Source: Sulfuritalea sp.
GTDB taxonomy: Bacteria > Pseudomonadota > Gammaproteobacteria > Burkholderiales > Rhodocyclaceae
Assembly: GCA_030651305.1 (NCBI GenBank)
Contig: JAUSCI010000044.1
Coordinates: forward strand, 1-32,951
Reading direction: 5' to 3'
DNA length: 32,951 bases
In this document: positions 19,655 to 30,667 of the stretch, one piece after another
Layout of the letters: every line of letters starts with the position of its first letter
Position numbering within the stretch: position 1 is the stretch's first letter
Translations under genes and position numbers: made by a program
The notes under the pieces: generated by a model
Seen by the model: the letters and a program-made list of their open reading frames with translations, nothing else
The model's database searches: none
What the model was told of the DNA's origin: nothing

Positions 19655-22330
19655 TCAGTTTCGGTCCTGCTTGCGCAGACGAACGGGCGGCACGTAGAGC
19701 CTGGGCGGCGTTTCGGCTGGGACCACGACCGGCTCGTCAACAGCGAGAACAGGCACAGGCTCAGGCGCGAAGGCCAGCAGTTGCGGCGGCGTCGTGGTCT
19801 GCACTATGGTCGGTATCCACGGCGAAGCGGCTTCCGGCGCCAGTTCGCCGCCCAGCATTTCCTCGGCGACGTAGGCCGGCACCGCCATCGGTGGCACCGG
19901 AGGCACGACGGGCGGCGCCGCAGTGATATTCGCGATGGTCTTTCCACCCGCCGGTCCGCAGCAGGAGGTGGCAAGGGCGTAGTTGGTGGAGACGCCACCC
20001 GTCACGATCGGGCCTTGCGTAAGGGTCCATCCGGTGAAGTTGACTGTCTTGTTGTCGCCTACGGCTGCGGTGTCGAAATTTGGGATCGCACCCGGATTCA
20101 GGGTGACGCCGGCCGGGTTGCCCTTCAAGCCTGTGAAGGTCGTTGCTGTCGAGCCGTCGAAGGTCTTGTTCGCGCCATCAGGGAAGACCAGCATGTATTG
20201 AGTATGCGGGTCGCCAGGGTTGGCGAAAGAGACCCCAGTTGAATAGTCCGGTTGTACGCCAGCGTAGGAAACCGGACTGTAGTAAATGTTGACGGGTGCG
20301 CGCGTGATCTCCGCGGGGTCGGCGCGAGGAGCAATGGTCAGTGTGCCGGTGCCAGCGCCCGGTCCAGTGCCATTTGCACCGGCAATCAGTGTCAATCCGT
20401 CTGCCAGGCCGAGGCCCGTGTTAAAGGCTATGGCGTTTCCGGCGAAATCGGCGAAGTCGGTCAACACAATTTTTCCAGTCACGTTGAGGTCGTTCCCTGC
20501 GCACAAGGTAATGTTTCCCCTGGTGGTCGTCATCCATGCACCCGGGGCTGCGCCCTGATTCAGGAATATGTCGCGTCCGGCGGCCAATAGAACGCTGCCA
20601 TCGGTCGTTGTAATGGGTGCATTCACGCTGATATCCCGCCCGCAGCACACCACCAGATTGCCGAAGTCGGTGGTAATTGCTGCGTTGATTATCGTGTCCC
20701 TGGTGGCATTCAAGGTCAGGGTAGACGCGGGTCCTGGCGCGATCCGGACCCAGGTGATCGCCGCGGCCACGGTGATGTCGCCGGCCCCGCCGGCATTGTT
20801 TGCGGTGTTGATCGTGACATCGGTGCCGCCGGTCAGACCGGCACCGGCGTTGCCAACGATGGTGGCGACATCCACTGTGGCCGTGGTCTGGCCGGGCGTT
20901 GGTGTGAAGACATCAGGGTTGCCGCCGCCGAATGAACCATTGGCAGTCGCTGCGGCAACGATCGTGACGTCGGCCGGGTCGAGCAACCACAGGCCGCGAT
21001 TGCCGTTCGGCGCGCTGGCATTGGCGCTGATACCGAACACGTCGAGCCAGTGGCCGGAGGTTTCGATCAGGCCGCCGTTGCCGCCCAATGCGCCACCGCG
21101 TGCCGAGATACTGCCGTTGGCTCGCGTCGATTCGTCTGACCAGAGGATGACCTTGCCGCCGTTGCCATTGGTGATGGCGTCTGCCGTGATCATGGAATCC
21201 GCGCTCATGTAGGTTGCCGCGGCGTTCTGCACGGCCGGGTTCTTGCCCTGGTAGTCGCCGCCGACCAGAACGGTGCCGCCGCCTGTGTCGCCCGCGGCAT
21301 TGATGTTGGCGCCGAACAGGCCGACGTGGTGGCCGGTCAGTGTGACGGTGCCGCCGGTCTGGCCTGCGCCGACGCCGGAAACGTCCAGTGTGCCGCCGAC
21401 GTTCGTCGTGCCGCCTTGCATGTCGCCCATCAGCCTGATCGTGCCGTTGTGGTTCTCGATGGTCTGCGCCTGGATCACGCCGGTGTTGTTCACCGCGCTC
21501 TGCAATAACGTTCCTGCCGCCATCGCGGTCAGCAGTACCTGGCCGCCATCGGCCTGGATCAGGCCGCCGTTCTGTATCAGCGCATTCACCGCGCCCTGGC
21601 TCACCGTGACATTGAGCAGGCCGTCACCGGCGACGTCGAGGGTGATGGCGTTGCCTGCAGCCAGCGCTACCGTGCCAAGCCGGGCGATGATGATGCCTTC
21701 GTTGCTGACGTTGGCGCCGAGCAGAGCGACATAGCCGCCGTCGGCGTTGATCGAACCCTGGTTGAGTATCGACGCGTCGCTGTTGCCGGAAAACTGGTAT
21801 CTGCCGGCCATGAAATCGCTGTCGGTGATGTTGAGGGTGGAGGCGATCAGGCCGCCGACGTTGATCTGTGCGTTCTTGCCGAACAGGACGCCGTTGGGAT
21901 TGATCAGGAACACCTTGCCGTTGGCCGACATGCTGCCGAGGATGCTCGACGGATCGGCCCCCAGTACCCGGTTGAGTGCCACCGAGCTGCTGTTGGGCTG
22001 GACGAACTGGACCGCTTCCGTCGCGCCGATGCTGAAGCTCTGCCAGTTGATCGCCACATTCTGGCTCGACTGGGTGATGGTTGTGCTGCCCGCTGTGCTG
22101 CTGATGCTGGCGCCACCCGCGGCGACGACTCCGCCGACCGGCAGGGCATACACATTCGCGCCGAAGGCCAGCATCAGGGATACCGCCAGCCCTTTCAGCG
22201 CGAATCGTGGATTGCCGGCAAAGGCGCTTGCTGCGGACGATGATTTCCTGCCGGTGTTTGCGGCAGTAGTGGAAGCGGCGAGAAGCGCGCCGGTCTTTTC
22301 GTTCGGGATCGATCGGTAGCTGGATTTCAT
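19655..22330 (-). CDS. TpsA-type exoprotein, filamentous haemagglutinin N-domain
   Basis: Secreted two-partner-secretion substrate of 891 residues. It has a long charged leader before the hydrophobic core (ALKGLAVSLMLAFGANVYA), as in extended TpsA signal peptides, with cleavage near residue 62. The TPS domain follows (about 65-310), with NVAINWQSFSIG and the NPNG motif at about 144-147. The middle is beta-helix with an ETSGHWLDV segment, then many V/T/N repeats. Near 720-800 is a YDG-like segment (GANKTFDGSTATTFTGLKG). The C-terminus is Pro-rich and ends VRLRKQDRN, with no Cys-hook or protease domain visible. GGAG 8 bases before the ATG supports the start. The cognate transporter gene lies 61 bases upstream. 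It shares the N-domain and the ETSGHWLDV segment with the second TpsA at 30668. Confidence 0.93.
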   Translation of the reverse strand: MKSSYRSIPNEKTGALLAASTTAANTGRKSSSAASAFAGNPRFALKGLAVSLMLAFGANVYALPVGGVVAAGGASISSTAGSTTITQSSQNVAINWQSFSIGATEAVQFVQPNSSSVALNRVLGADPSSILGSMSANGKVFLINPNGVLFGKNAQINVGGLIASTLNITDSDFMAGRYQFSGNSDASILNQGSINADGGYVALLGANVSNEGIIIARLGTVALAAGNAITLDVAGDGLLNVTVSQGAVNALIQNGGLIQADGGQVLLTAMAAGTLLQSAVNNTGVIQAQTIENHNGTIRLMGDMQGGTTNVGGTLDVSGVGAGQTGGTVTLTGHHVGLFGANINAAGDTGGGTVLVGGDYQGKNPAVQNAAATYMSADSMITADAITNGNGGKVILWSDESTRANGSISARGGALGGNGGLIETSGHWLDVFGISANASAPNGNRGLWLLDPADVTIVAAATANGSFGGGNPDVFTPTPGQTTATVDVATIVGNAGAGLTGGTDVTINTANNAGGAGDITVAAAITWVRIAPGPASTLTLNATRDTIINAAITTDFGNLVVCCGRDISVNAPITTTDGSVLLAAGRDIFLNQGAAPGAWMTTTRGNITLCAGNDLNVTGKIVLTDFADFAGNAIAFNTGLGLADGLTLIAGANGTGPGAGTGTLTIAPRADPAEITRAPVNIYYSPVSYAGVQPDYSTGVSFANPGDPHTQYMLVFPDGANKTFDGSTATTFTGLKGNPAGVTLNPGAIPNFDTAAVGDNKTVNFTGWTLTQGPIVTGGVSTNYALATSCCGPAGGKTIANITAAPPVVPPVPPMAVPAYVAEEMLGGELAPEAASPWIPTIVQTTTPPQLLAFAPEPVPVLAVDEPVVVPAETPPRLYVPPVRLRKQDRN

Positions 22331-22391
22331 TTTCTTACTCCAATGTTCTTGAACTGCTTGTGAGCCATTTGCACGTTGCCGCTCATCATGA

Positions 22392-24062
22392 TCAGAAATA
22401 TTTCACGAGCTGGAACCAGAGCCGGCCCGATTGGTCCGGAGCCGAGGTCGGCTTTTCATTGCCCAGCTTGACGGCGTAGTACGCCCGCGCCAGGAAGTTG
22501 TTGGCTTCCGCCCAGCTGAGGCCGATGCCGATGCCGCTCAAGGTGCGACTGTTCGGTCCGGCGACCCAGGGATTTTTGTGCGTCTTGACGCTGCCGGTAT
22601 CGACGAAGCCGATCAGATGCATTTGGCCGGGCAGTGTCGCGGAGAATTTCGGCAGCAGGTACCGCGCCTCCAGATGCGCGACATAGCCTTCGTCCGCATA
22701 GGCCTCGCCTTCCGGATAGGCGCGCACGCCATACATGCCGCCCAGTTCCATCTTTTCCGAGGAGTCGAGGTTCTTCGATGCGAACTGTCCGGCGATGCCG
22801 CCATAAATCGAGACCCGATCCGTCACCCTTTGCAGGCGCATGGCAGTAAATCCGAGCTTGTCGTAGTGGCCGTTGGTTTTCGCCGTCAGCGCGTCGATAG
22901 CCCGCGGGCCTGGGGTCTGTATATCGATCTCGCCCGTCGACCAGGTCAGGGAATAGCCGCTCGCCCCGCCGCCGCCAAGGCTGTCGCGATGGTCGCCATA
23001 GAGGCTGCCGAGCAGGACATGGGCTTTCTTGTCGGTGACGGACGGGGTGATGTCTTCCTTGTCCTGGAAGGTTTTGTCTTCGTAGGTGAGTCCGGCGTTG
23101 AGATTGTTGTTGCGCGACCGGATCAGGGGATAGCTGCCATAAATGCTGGCGATTTTCGCCGTGCCGTGGGCCTTGAGGCTTTCAAACTCCCTGCCCAGCT
23201 TGTATTCGAGGACGCTGTAGGCGACTCCGGCCGTGGCCTTGCCGAACTGCATCTGGTAGGAGCCGCGCAGATAATTCAGCCCGGGGCCCGAAGTCATTCC
23301 GCGCAATGAGGCGACATCGCCTCGTCCTGCCAGATTGTTGAGGTTGACCGTTGCGCCGAGCCGATACTCGCCGGTGTAACGGTTGCCGGCGTTGTCGAAA
23401 TCGACTTCTCCCGAAACGCGCGGCCCCGGTGTGACATCGACGATCAGGTCTGAGGTTCCGACGGAGGCGCCCGGTACCAGGTTCGATCTGACCTTTACTC
23501 CGGGAACGTCGGAGAGCAGCAGGAGATGGCTTTCGAGTGGCAAGGCTTCGATTATGTCGCCGCTGTTGATGCCGTCGAGGAGGCCCATTGCCAGATCATT
23601 GGAAAGATTGGTCTGGTTGTTCAGCGTCACCTTGCCGTAGTGGCCTTCGATGACCGCGATGGTTACCGCGCCATCCTTGATGTCCTGTGCCGGCAGATAG
23701 GCCTGCGCAACCAGATAGCCGTCGCGCCGGTAGTGGTTGGCAATTTTCGCCGCCATGCCGCGCAGGTCGGTAAGTGTCAGTTCGCTGCCCGGGACGAAGC
23801 CGGTGAGCGCGAGCAGTTCAGCCTCGGCATAGACCTGCGCGCCGGTAACGCTCAATTTATTGACGACGATCCTGACGTCGGCGGATTGCGAACCGGTCGG
23901 CGCGGCAGGCGGCGCGACCTCAATGTTTGGAATCGCCTTTTCCGGAATCGGGACGGGCGGAATCTGTTGCATCTGGCTGCCGGCGTTTGGCGGCTGCTGG
24001 GCAAAGGCGCTGGCGCCGAAGGCCAACAAGGAGGCGATGATCAGTGGCTTGGTTTTCAACAT
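22392..24062 (-). CDS. TpsB outer-membrane transporter (ShlB/FhaC family)
   Basis: Outer-membrane pore of 556 residues that exports TpsA proteins. Signal peptide MLKTKPLIIASLLAFGASAFA, a Pro-rich linker, then two POTRA domains (about 60-220; VVNKLSVTGAQVYAEAELL and the IEGHYGKVTLNNQ segment). A 16-strand barrel follows from about 225. The conserved loop-6 motif appears as YGVRAYPEGEAYADEG, where Ala replaces the usual Gly of VRGY. The chain ends in Phe (LVKYF), as required for BAM-dependent insertion. AGGAAA before the ATG supports the start. It is first in the tpsB-tpsA-ldt set; a CRP-geometry palindrome lies about 80 bases upstream. It is the only TpsB in the window and could also serve the TpsA at 30668. 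Confidence 0.93.
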   Translation of the reverse strand: MLKTKPLIIASLLAFGASAFAQQPPNAGSQMQQIPPVPIPEKAIPNIEVAPPAAPTGSQSADVRIVVNKLSVTGAQVYAEAELLALTGFVPGSELTLTDLRGMAAKIANHYRRDGYLVAQAYLPAQDIKDGAVTIAVIEGHYGKVTLNNQTNLSNDLAMGLLDGINSGDIIEALPLESHLLLLSDVPGVKVRSNLVPGASVGTSDLIVDVTPGPRVSGEVDFDNAGNRYTGEYRLGATVNLNNLAGRGDVASLRGMTSGPGLNYLRGSYQMQFGKATAGVAYSVLEYKLGREFESLKAHGTAKIASIYGSYPLIRSRNNNLNAGLTYEDKTFQDKEDITPSVTDKKAHVLLGSLYGDHRDSLGGGGASGYSLTWSTGEIDIQTPGPRAIDALTAKTNGHYDKLGFTAMRLQRVTDRVSIYGGIAGQFASKNLDSSEKMELGGMYGVRAYPEGEAYADEGYVAHLEARYLLPKFSATLPGQMHLIGFVDTGSVKTHKNPWVAGPNSRTLSGIGIGLSWAEANNFLARAYYAVKLGNEKPTSAPDQSGRLWFQLVKYF

Positions 24063-24140
24063 AATGTTTCCTGTCGTTCTCTGTTGGAAAGAAATGGCGG
24101 GTGATTAGCGGCAGCTTGCCGGCGATTCCCGACCGGTTCC

Positions 24141-24154
24141 GTGCGGTAGCGCAC
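24141..24154. promoter_or_regulatory. CRP-geometry palindrome upstream of tpsB
   Basis: GTGCG-GTAG-CGCAC (5+4+5), 79 bases upstream of the tpsB start. Outer bases are C and T, so each half keeps five of the six consensus positions. Confidence 0.5.
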
Positions 24155-24235
24155 TTCCGCAGCGAATTCTGCAATCGCAACCACGGAACCTATGCCGACG
24201 GTATGGCGAAAACAGTTTGCTCATGGAAACAGTGA

Positions 24236-24255
24236 TATGCGCCCTGGCGCACATA
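24236..24255. promoter_or_regulatory. CRP-like palindrome upstream of small exported gene
   Basis: A variant of the motif: TATGCGCC-CT-GGCGCA with a perfect TGCGCC-CT-GGCGCA core (24238-24251) and a downstream CGCACATA. It lies about 61 bases before the plus-strand start at 24316, between the divergent tpsB and that gene. Confidence 0.5.
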
Positions 24256-24315
24256 CCGCGCAGCGGATTCCCGCTACAACGTCCTTTCTTGCAGACCCTT
24301 TGAGAGGAGATTGTG

Positions 24316-24684
24316 ATGATCAGGAAGACCGTTCTTGCGGCGCTGCTGTCGGCTTGCCTCGGCAGTATCTCGATTCCGGCAGCTGCCGCCGCAGTTGTAT
24401 TTGTTCAAGTTGCACCGCCACCGCTTCGCGCGGAAATCATTCCCTCGCCGCGTCGCGGCCACCTGTGGGTTGCCGGGCACTGGGGATGGAGAAACCATCA
24501 CCACCAATGGGTGAAAGGCAAGTGGATTCGCGAACGCCGTGGCTATCAATACAGCCAGCCCATGTGGCTGGAACGTGATGGACGTTGGCAGATGGAGCGC
24601 GGCGCCTGGAGGCGGGCCGATCGTGACGGAGACGGAGTTCCGAATCGCCAGGATCGTGCACCGAATAACCCGACTCGCTACTGA
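24316..24684 (+). CDS. Exported basic protein, YXWGXW-like, DGDGV tail
   Basis: Exported protein of 122 residues. Signal peptide about 1-25 (TVLAALLSACLGSISIPAAAAA). The mature chain is rich in Trp, Arg and His: HLWVAGHWGWRNHHHQWVKG, then KWIRERRGYQYSQPMWLERDGRWQMERGAWRR. This is the pattern of small YXWGXW-repeat periplasmic proteins of unknown role. The C-terminus DRDGDGVPNRQDRAPNNPTRY is like a calcium-binding thrombospondin-type-3 unit and recurs in the next gene. The ATG at 24316 has AGGAG 7 bases upstream; a GTG one codon earlier is possible. It is divergent from tpsB across a gap with two palindromes and is followed after 67 bases by a lipoprotein gene. Confidence 0.82.
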   Translation: MIRKTVLAALLSACLGSISIPAAAAAVVFVQVAPPPLRAEIIPSPRRGHLWVAGHWGWRNHHHQWVKGKWIRERRGYQYSQPMWLERDGRWQMERGAWRRADRDGDGVPNRQDRAPNNPTRY

Positions 24685-24751
24685 TGCACTTGCAGCGGAA
24701 TCGATACCGGCTCGTGCATCCCGCATTGAGTCGCTTTGTTCAGGAGGAAAT

Positions 24752-24970
24752 ATGAAAAAGCTTGCCTTGCTGTTGATCGTCACCGGCAGTTTCGTGTCCG
24801 GCTGTGCTGTTTACGAAGTCCCCTACCGGGACGGTGGCCCGTATCAGAATCAAAGCAGGGATCGCGATCGGGATCATGACGGAATCCGTGATCGCGCCGA
24901 TCGTGACCGGGATGGCGATGGCGTTTCCAATCGGCAGGACAGCCGTCCGGATGACCCTCGCCGCTACTGA
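24752..24970 (+). CDS. Small lipoprotein with Asp/Arg DGDGV repeat
   Basis: A 72-residue lipoprotein. Signal peptide with lipobox VSGC (Cys18; next residue Ala). The short mature part is dominated by Asp and Arg: SRDRDRDHDGIRDRADRDRD, then [18 protein letters not shown]. The (D)DxDGDGV pattern is that of Ca-binding type-3 repeats. The last 18 residues align with the C-terminus of the upstream protein (DGDGV-NRQD-P-P-RY). GGAGGAAA 1-2 bases from the ATG gives a strong Shine-Dalgarno sequence. It ends tail-to-tail with the outer-membrane factor gene, overlapping it by 7 bp. The shared tail suggests a common ligand or partner. Confidence 0.85.
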   Translation: MKKLALLLIVTGSFVSGCAVYEVPYRDGGPYQNQSRDRDRDHDGIRDRADRDRDGDGVSNRQDSRPDDPRRY

Positions 24971-26402
24971 GAGCCTCGTGTCGAGGTGCCGGAAGGCGAC
25001 AGGTTTCGCGCTTCCGGCAGCGTCCATGTGCCGCCGAGCGCCTTGAACAGGCTCACCGACGCCTGCAGCCGCGAAAGGCGAATCTGCGCCAGTTGGTCTT
25101 CGGCCTGAAACACCGTGCGCTGCGCGTCAAGCGCGGTCAGCAGGTCGTCTGCACCTGCGCGATAACGGATTTCCGCCAGTCTGAGCGCCGTCCGCGATTG
25201 CTCCACGACCTGTTGCTGAAGCAGTTCCTGCGTTGCCGTGCGTTGCCCGGCGGCCAGCGCGCCTTCGACATCCGCCAGAGCGGAAAGAATGACCTTGCGG
25301 TAACTCTCGACCAGTTCGCGCTCGCGCGACGACGCCACGTCGACCTGTGCGCGCAGGCGGCCGCCGTCGAAAATCGGCTGCAACAGCGCGGCGCCGAGTG
25401 CCAGTGTCGCAGTGGGTGCGCTGAGGAAATTGAGCAGCACATCGCTCGCCAGTCCCGCCGAACCGGTCAGCGAGATGCCGGGCAGCAACGCGGCTCTGGC
25501 CGCGGCGACATTGGCGTTGGCGGCGGCGAGTTGGGCTTCGGCGCTGGCGAGATCGGGGCGCCGTGTCAGCAGTTGCACCGGCAGCCCGGGGGCGACGCGC
25601 GGCACGGCCAGACCGGCGAGCGTCGCGGCCTGCGCATCGAACCCTTCCGGCGCCCGGCCGAGGAGGATGGCCAGTGCGAACAGGATCTGGCGTTCCTGGA
25701 TCTCCAGCGGCGGAATGGCGGCTCTTTGCGCCAGCACCGCCGCTTGCTGTCGCGCGCGGTCGAGCGCCGATGCGGCGCCGTTGCGGACGCGCGAGTCCAC
25801 GACCTTGAAGACGCGTTCGGCGATGTCCAGGTTTTCGTGCGCGATCGTCAGCCGGCCACGCAGCGACAGAAGCTGGAAATAGGCGTTGGCAACGCCAGCG
25901 ACGAGCGTGAGCCTTACGGTCTCGCCGTCGAAGCGGCTGGCGCGTAGCGCCGCCTCGGCGGAGTGCAGGGCGGAGGCGTTCTTTCCCCATAGATCCACCT
26001 CGTAGCTGGCGCTGAGCGTGGCGTTGCTGGCGTCGCTTTTCTTCCAGTCGCCGCCATCGACATGCGTTTCGCGGCGCGAACTGCCGGCGCCGAGGTTCAA
26101 GGCCGGGAACAGGCTCGCGTCGGCAATGCGCACCTGCGCTTCGGCCTGGCGCACGCGCTCCGCAGCAATCGCCAGGTCGGGGTTGGCGGCCTGGGCCGCG
26201 GCGATCAGCGACGACAGCTCGGCTGAGCCGAACGTGCTCCACCACTCCTGCGCCGGCACAGCCGCGTCAACGGCCGCCGTCTCGGCGTAGGCCAGGGGCA
26301 GGTCGGGTGCGGATGCGGGAGCGTTGCCGGTGACGGCACAGCCGCCGAGCAGCAGCGCGACCGCCGGGACCATCACCAGCATCGGGCGCACGATTGGCTT
26401 CA

Positions 26403-26406
<4 letters not shown>
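24964..26406 (-). CDS. Outer-membrane factor lipoprotein (NodT/TolC family)
   Basis: Efflux outer-membrane factor of 480 residues, the exit duct of a tripartite pump. The lipobox LLLGGC puts Cys at residue 23, so it is a lipid-anchored NodT-type factor. Two OEP repeats are visible: [20 protein letters not shown] and [14 protein letters not shown] in the first half, and [19 protein letters not shown] with [18 protein letters not shown] in the second. Between and after them are long Ala/Glu helices forming the tunnel. The start is GTG 26406, overlapping the macB stop (GTGA), or ATG 26403. The C-terminus overlaps the opposite-strand lipoprotein gene by 7 bp. As last gene of the mlaC-macA-macB set it completes a MacAB-type pump that would otherwise use TolC. 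Confidence 0.92.
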
Positions 26407-28363
<1,957 letters not shown>

Positions 28364-28367
<4 letters not shown>

Positions 28368-29653
28368 GGGCGACCGCCCGATCGCGCCGCGTTCGGCGTC
28401 AGCGAGCTGCCGGTCGGGGCGGACGCCACCGGAGCAGTCGCCTTGGTTCCGATCACGACCTTTTCGCCGGGTTCGAGACCCGAGACGATCTGCGCCGAAA
28501 CGCGGTTCATCACGCCAACTTTCACTTCCCGTTCCGTGACCTTGCCGTCAGCGTCGACCACGCTCACCATTGCGCGGCCGCTGGCAAACTGCTTGCGCGG
28601 ATCGCCGCTGGCGCCGCCGCGACCGCCGCGCTTGCCGCCCTCGGCCACGACTGCCGCCGGGTGTAGCGCGGGAAGCGGCACCAGCACGGCGTCCTTTGCG
28701 CTCGACACGACAAAGAACACCTGCGCCGTCATCTGCGTCATGAGCGTCTGCTTTGGATTGTCTACATCGAACAGGGCGTCGTAGAGGACGACGTTATTCA
28801 CCACGGTCGGCGTCGGCGGGATCTGGCGCAGCTTGCCGTAGAAGCGCCGATTGTCGCCGCCCAGCGTCGTGAAGTAGACATCCATGCCGACCTTCAGTTT
28901 GGGCACGTCGGCTTCCGAAACCTGGGCCTGTACCGTCATCGTCGACAGGTCGGCAATACGCATCACGATGGGCGCCTGCTGGTTGGCATTCAGCGTCTGG
29001 CCCTGCTTTGCCGCCTGTGAAACCACCGTTCCCGCAATCGGCGCAAAAATCCGGGTGTAGCCGAGGTTTGCCTCGTCCCCGCGCAATGTCGACCCGGTCT
29101 GCTGTATCTGCGCCTTGACCGAATCCATCTGTGCCAGGGCGGACTTGCGGGTCGCCTCGGCACTTTGCAGCGCCTCGGCGGTAGTCGCCTCATCGCGCAT
29201 CATGTTCTGCTGCCGCGTGAGTTGAAGCTCGGCAAGTGAAAGTTGCGCCTGCTTGTCGGCAAGCTGGGCGTGCTGGTTCTGCAACTGGGCCTGATCGCCG
29301 TCGACCTTGGCCTGGTAAACCGAGGGATCGATTTCGGCCAGGAGTTGTCCCTTCTTGACTACGGCTCCTATATCGACGAGCAGCTTTTTCAACTGACCGG
29401 ACACTTGCGTGCCGACGTCCACGTAATCCTTGGGCTGCAGGGTGCCGGTCGCCGTTACCGTGTCCTCCAGGTTGCCGCGCGTGACCACCGCGCTAAGCGG
29501 GGCGCCGGCCGCATCGTCCGCGGCGAACCATGTGCGCCATGCGTAGTAGCCGCCGCCCGCCAGTGCTGCGCATACGGCGAGAATGATGGCCGGCCGGTTC
29601 AGGCGCGACAGGCGAGCATGCAGCGGGCTTTCGAGCGGGACGCCTGTTTCCAT
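28364..29653 (-). CDS. macA: MacA-type periplasmic adaptor (membrane fusion protein)
   Basis: Adaptor of 429 residues linking MacB to the outer-membrane factor. A single N-terminal helix ([20 protein letters not shown]) anchors it. The lipoyl half-motifs ([21 protein letters not shown] and [19 protein letters not shown], each quoted in part) flank a long alpha-hairpin rich in Gln, Ala and Leu (about 110-190). Beta-barrel and membrane-proximal parts follow ([41 protein letters not shown]). A Gly/Arg-rich loop ([17 protein letters not shown]) is inserted near 350. The ATG at 29653 lies 11 bases after the mlaC-like stop, and the gene overlaps macB, so the genes are co-transcribed. Confidence 0.93.
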
Positions 29654-29664
29654 TGCATAGGCCC

Positions 29665-30429
29665 CTATCGGTCGCGGCGGAAGAAGCTTTGTATCGCCGA
29701 GTACATCAGCACAAAGAACGGTGCGCCGGCGTCATCGACCCTGGGCGCCGGCCCGGGCTGCTGATTTCTCGATGCGATGAATTCGATCAGGGCGTCCACG
29801 CCGCCGTCGCGAATGGTTTCCGCGAAAGGCGATCGATAGGTCGACACCAGGCTGATGCCGGCGACTCTGACGTCGTAGATCTTCCACCCCGAGGCTGTCT
29901 TCTGCATGTCGTAATCGATGGTCATCCGCTCGGCGTCATCCTGCTTTATGAAGGACTTGACGGTGACATCGGTTTCGCCGGGGGCCATGCGCAGCGGCTT
30001 GTACTCGATCACCTGGTCGCGGTAGTTGGTCAGGGCCGTGGAGTAATTGCGCACCAGCAAAGTCCTGAAACCGGCGACCAGCGCTTCCTGCTGGTCGGGC
30101 GAGGCAAGGCGCCAGTTGCGTGCCACGGCGAGGCGGGTCATGTGACGGAAATCGAACAGCGGCAGAACCTTCGATTCAACCAGTCTGGCGAACTTCTCCG
30201 GGTTGTTGGACTGGAGGTTCCTGTCGCGGTTGAGTGTGGCAAACACCGACAGCGTCGCGACACTCAGGAGTACGTCCGGTGCGGTCTCCGGCTCGCGCTC
30301 GACGAGACCGACCGGCGGCAGCGTCGACGCAATGGCGCTTGTGGCAGAAGCAAGCTCCGCAGCAGCGGAACCTGCCCAGCCGGCGAGTCCGAAAAGCGCC
30401 GCGAAACATGCAAACAGAATCCTGCGCAT
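29665..30429 (-). CDS. MlaC/Ttg2D-like phospholipid-binding protein
   Basis: Exported protein of 254 residues in the MlaC (toluene tolerance Ttg2D) family. In the Mla system it shuttles phospholipids between inner and outer membrane. Signal peptide about 1-24 (LFACFAALFGLAGWAGSAAA). The family core is visible: LVESKVLPLFDFRHMTRLAVARNW, split as FDFRHMTRLAVARNW, then RTLLVRNYSTALTNYRDQVIEYKPL, TVKSFIKQ, IDYDMQKTASGWKIYDVRVAGISLV. GAGGTC 6 bases before the ATG decides the start. No mlaA, B, D, E or F lies nearby. Instead it heads a macA-macB-OMF operon, 11 bases before macA, suggesting lipid handling coupled to the pump. The N-terminal 50 residues before SVATLSV are longer than in simple MlaC. 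Confidence 0.9.
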   Translation of the reverse strand: MRRILFACFAALFGLAGWAGSAAAELASATSAIASTLPPVGLVEREPETAPDVLLSVATLSVFATLNRDRNLQSNNPEKFARLVESKVLPLFDFRHMTRLAVARNWRLASPDQQEALVAGFRTLLVRNYSTALTNYRDQVIEYKPLRMAPGETDVTVKSFIKQDDAERMTIDYDMQKTASGWKIYDVRVAGISLVSTYRSPFAETIRDGGVDALIEFIASRNQQPGPAPRVDDAGAPFFVLMYSAIQSFFRRDR

Positions 30430-30531
30430 TGAATGACCTCGTTTGGCACGGCTGGGCGACGGTAAAGCGGTGGTTTACACCGGCCGCCGCAAGTCCGTGT
30501 GCAGATTATCGGCATCCATGTGCGCCCGGCT

Positions 30532-30547
30532 GTGCGCTGGCGCACAT
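30532..30547. promoter_or_regulatory. CRP-geometry palindrome between mlaC and tpsA2
   Basis: Perfect TGTGCG-CTGG-CGCACA (dyad 7+2+7), 103 bases from the mlaC-like start and 121 from the second tpsA start. A further half-site, ATGTGCGC, lies just left of it at 30519-30526. Confidence 0.7.
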
Positions 30548-30605
30548 AGACAAATGGCAATCGGCTGGCTGCCTTGCGATTCTCATGCCAGCCATAACAT
30601 CACAC

Positions 30606-30619
30606 GTGCGTTGCCGCAC
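30606..30619. promoter_or_regulatory. Second CRP-geometry site upstream of tpsA2
   Basis: GTGCG-TTGC-CGCAC with C before and A after, 49 bases before the tpsA start at 30668. Its centre is 73 bases from that of the previous site, about seven helical turns. Confidence 0.5.
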
Positions 30620-30667
30620 AGAGCATTTCGCCGCCCGGGAATATGTTGCTTCTCTCAGGTGGTATCC

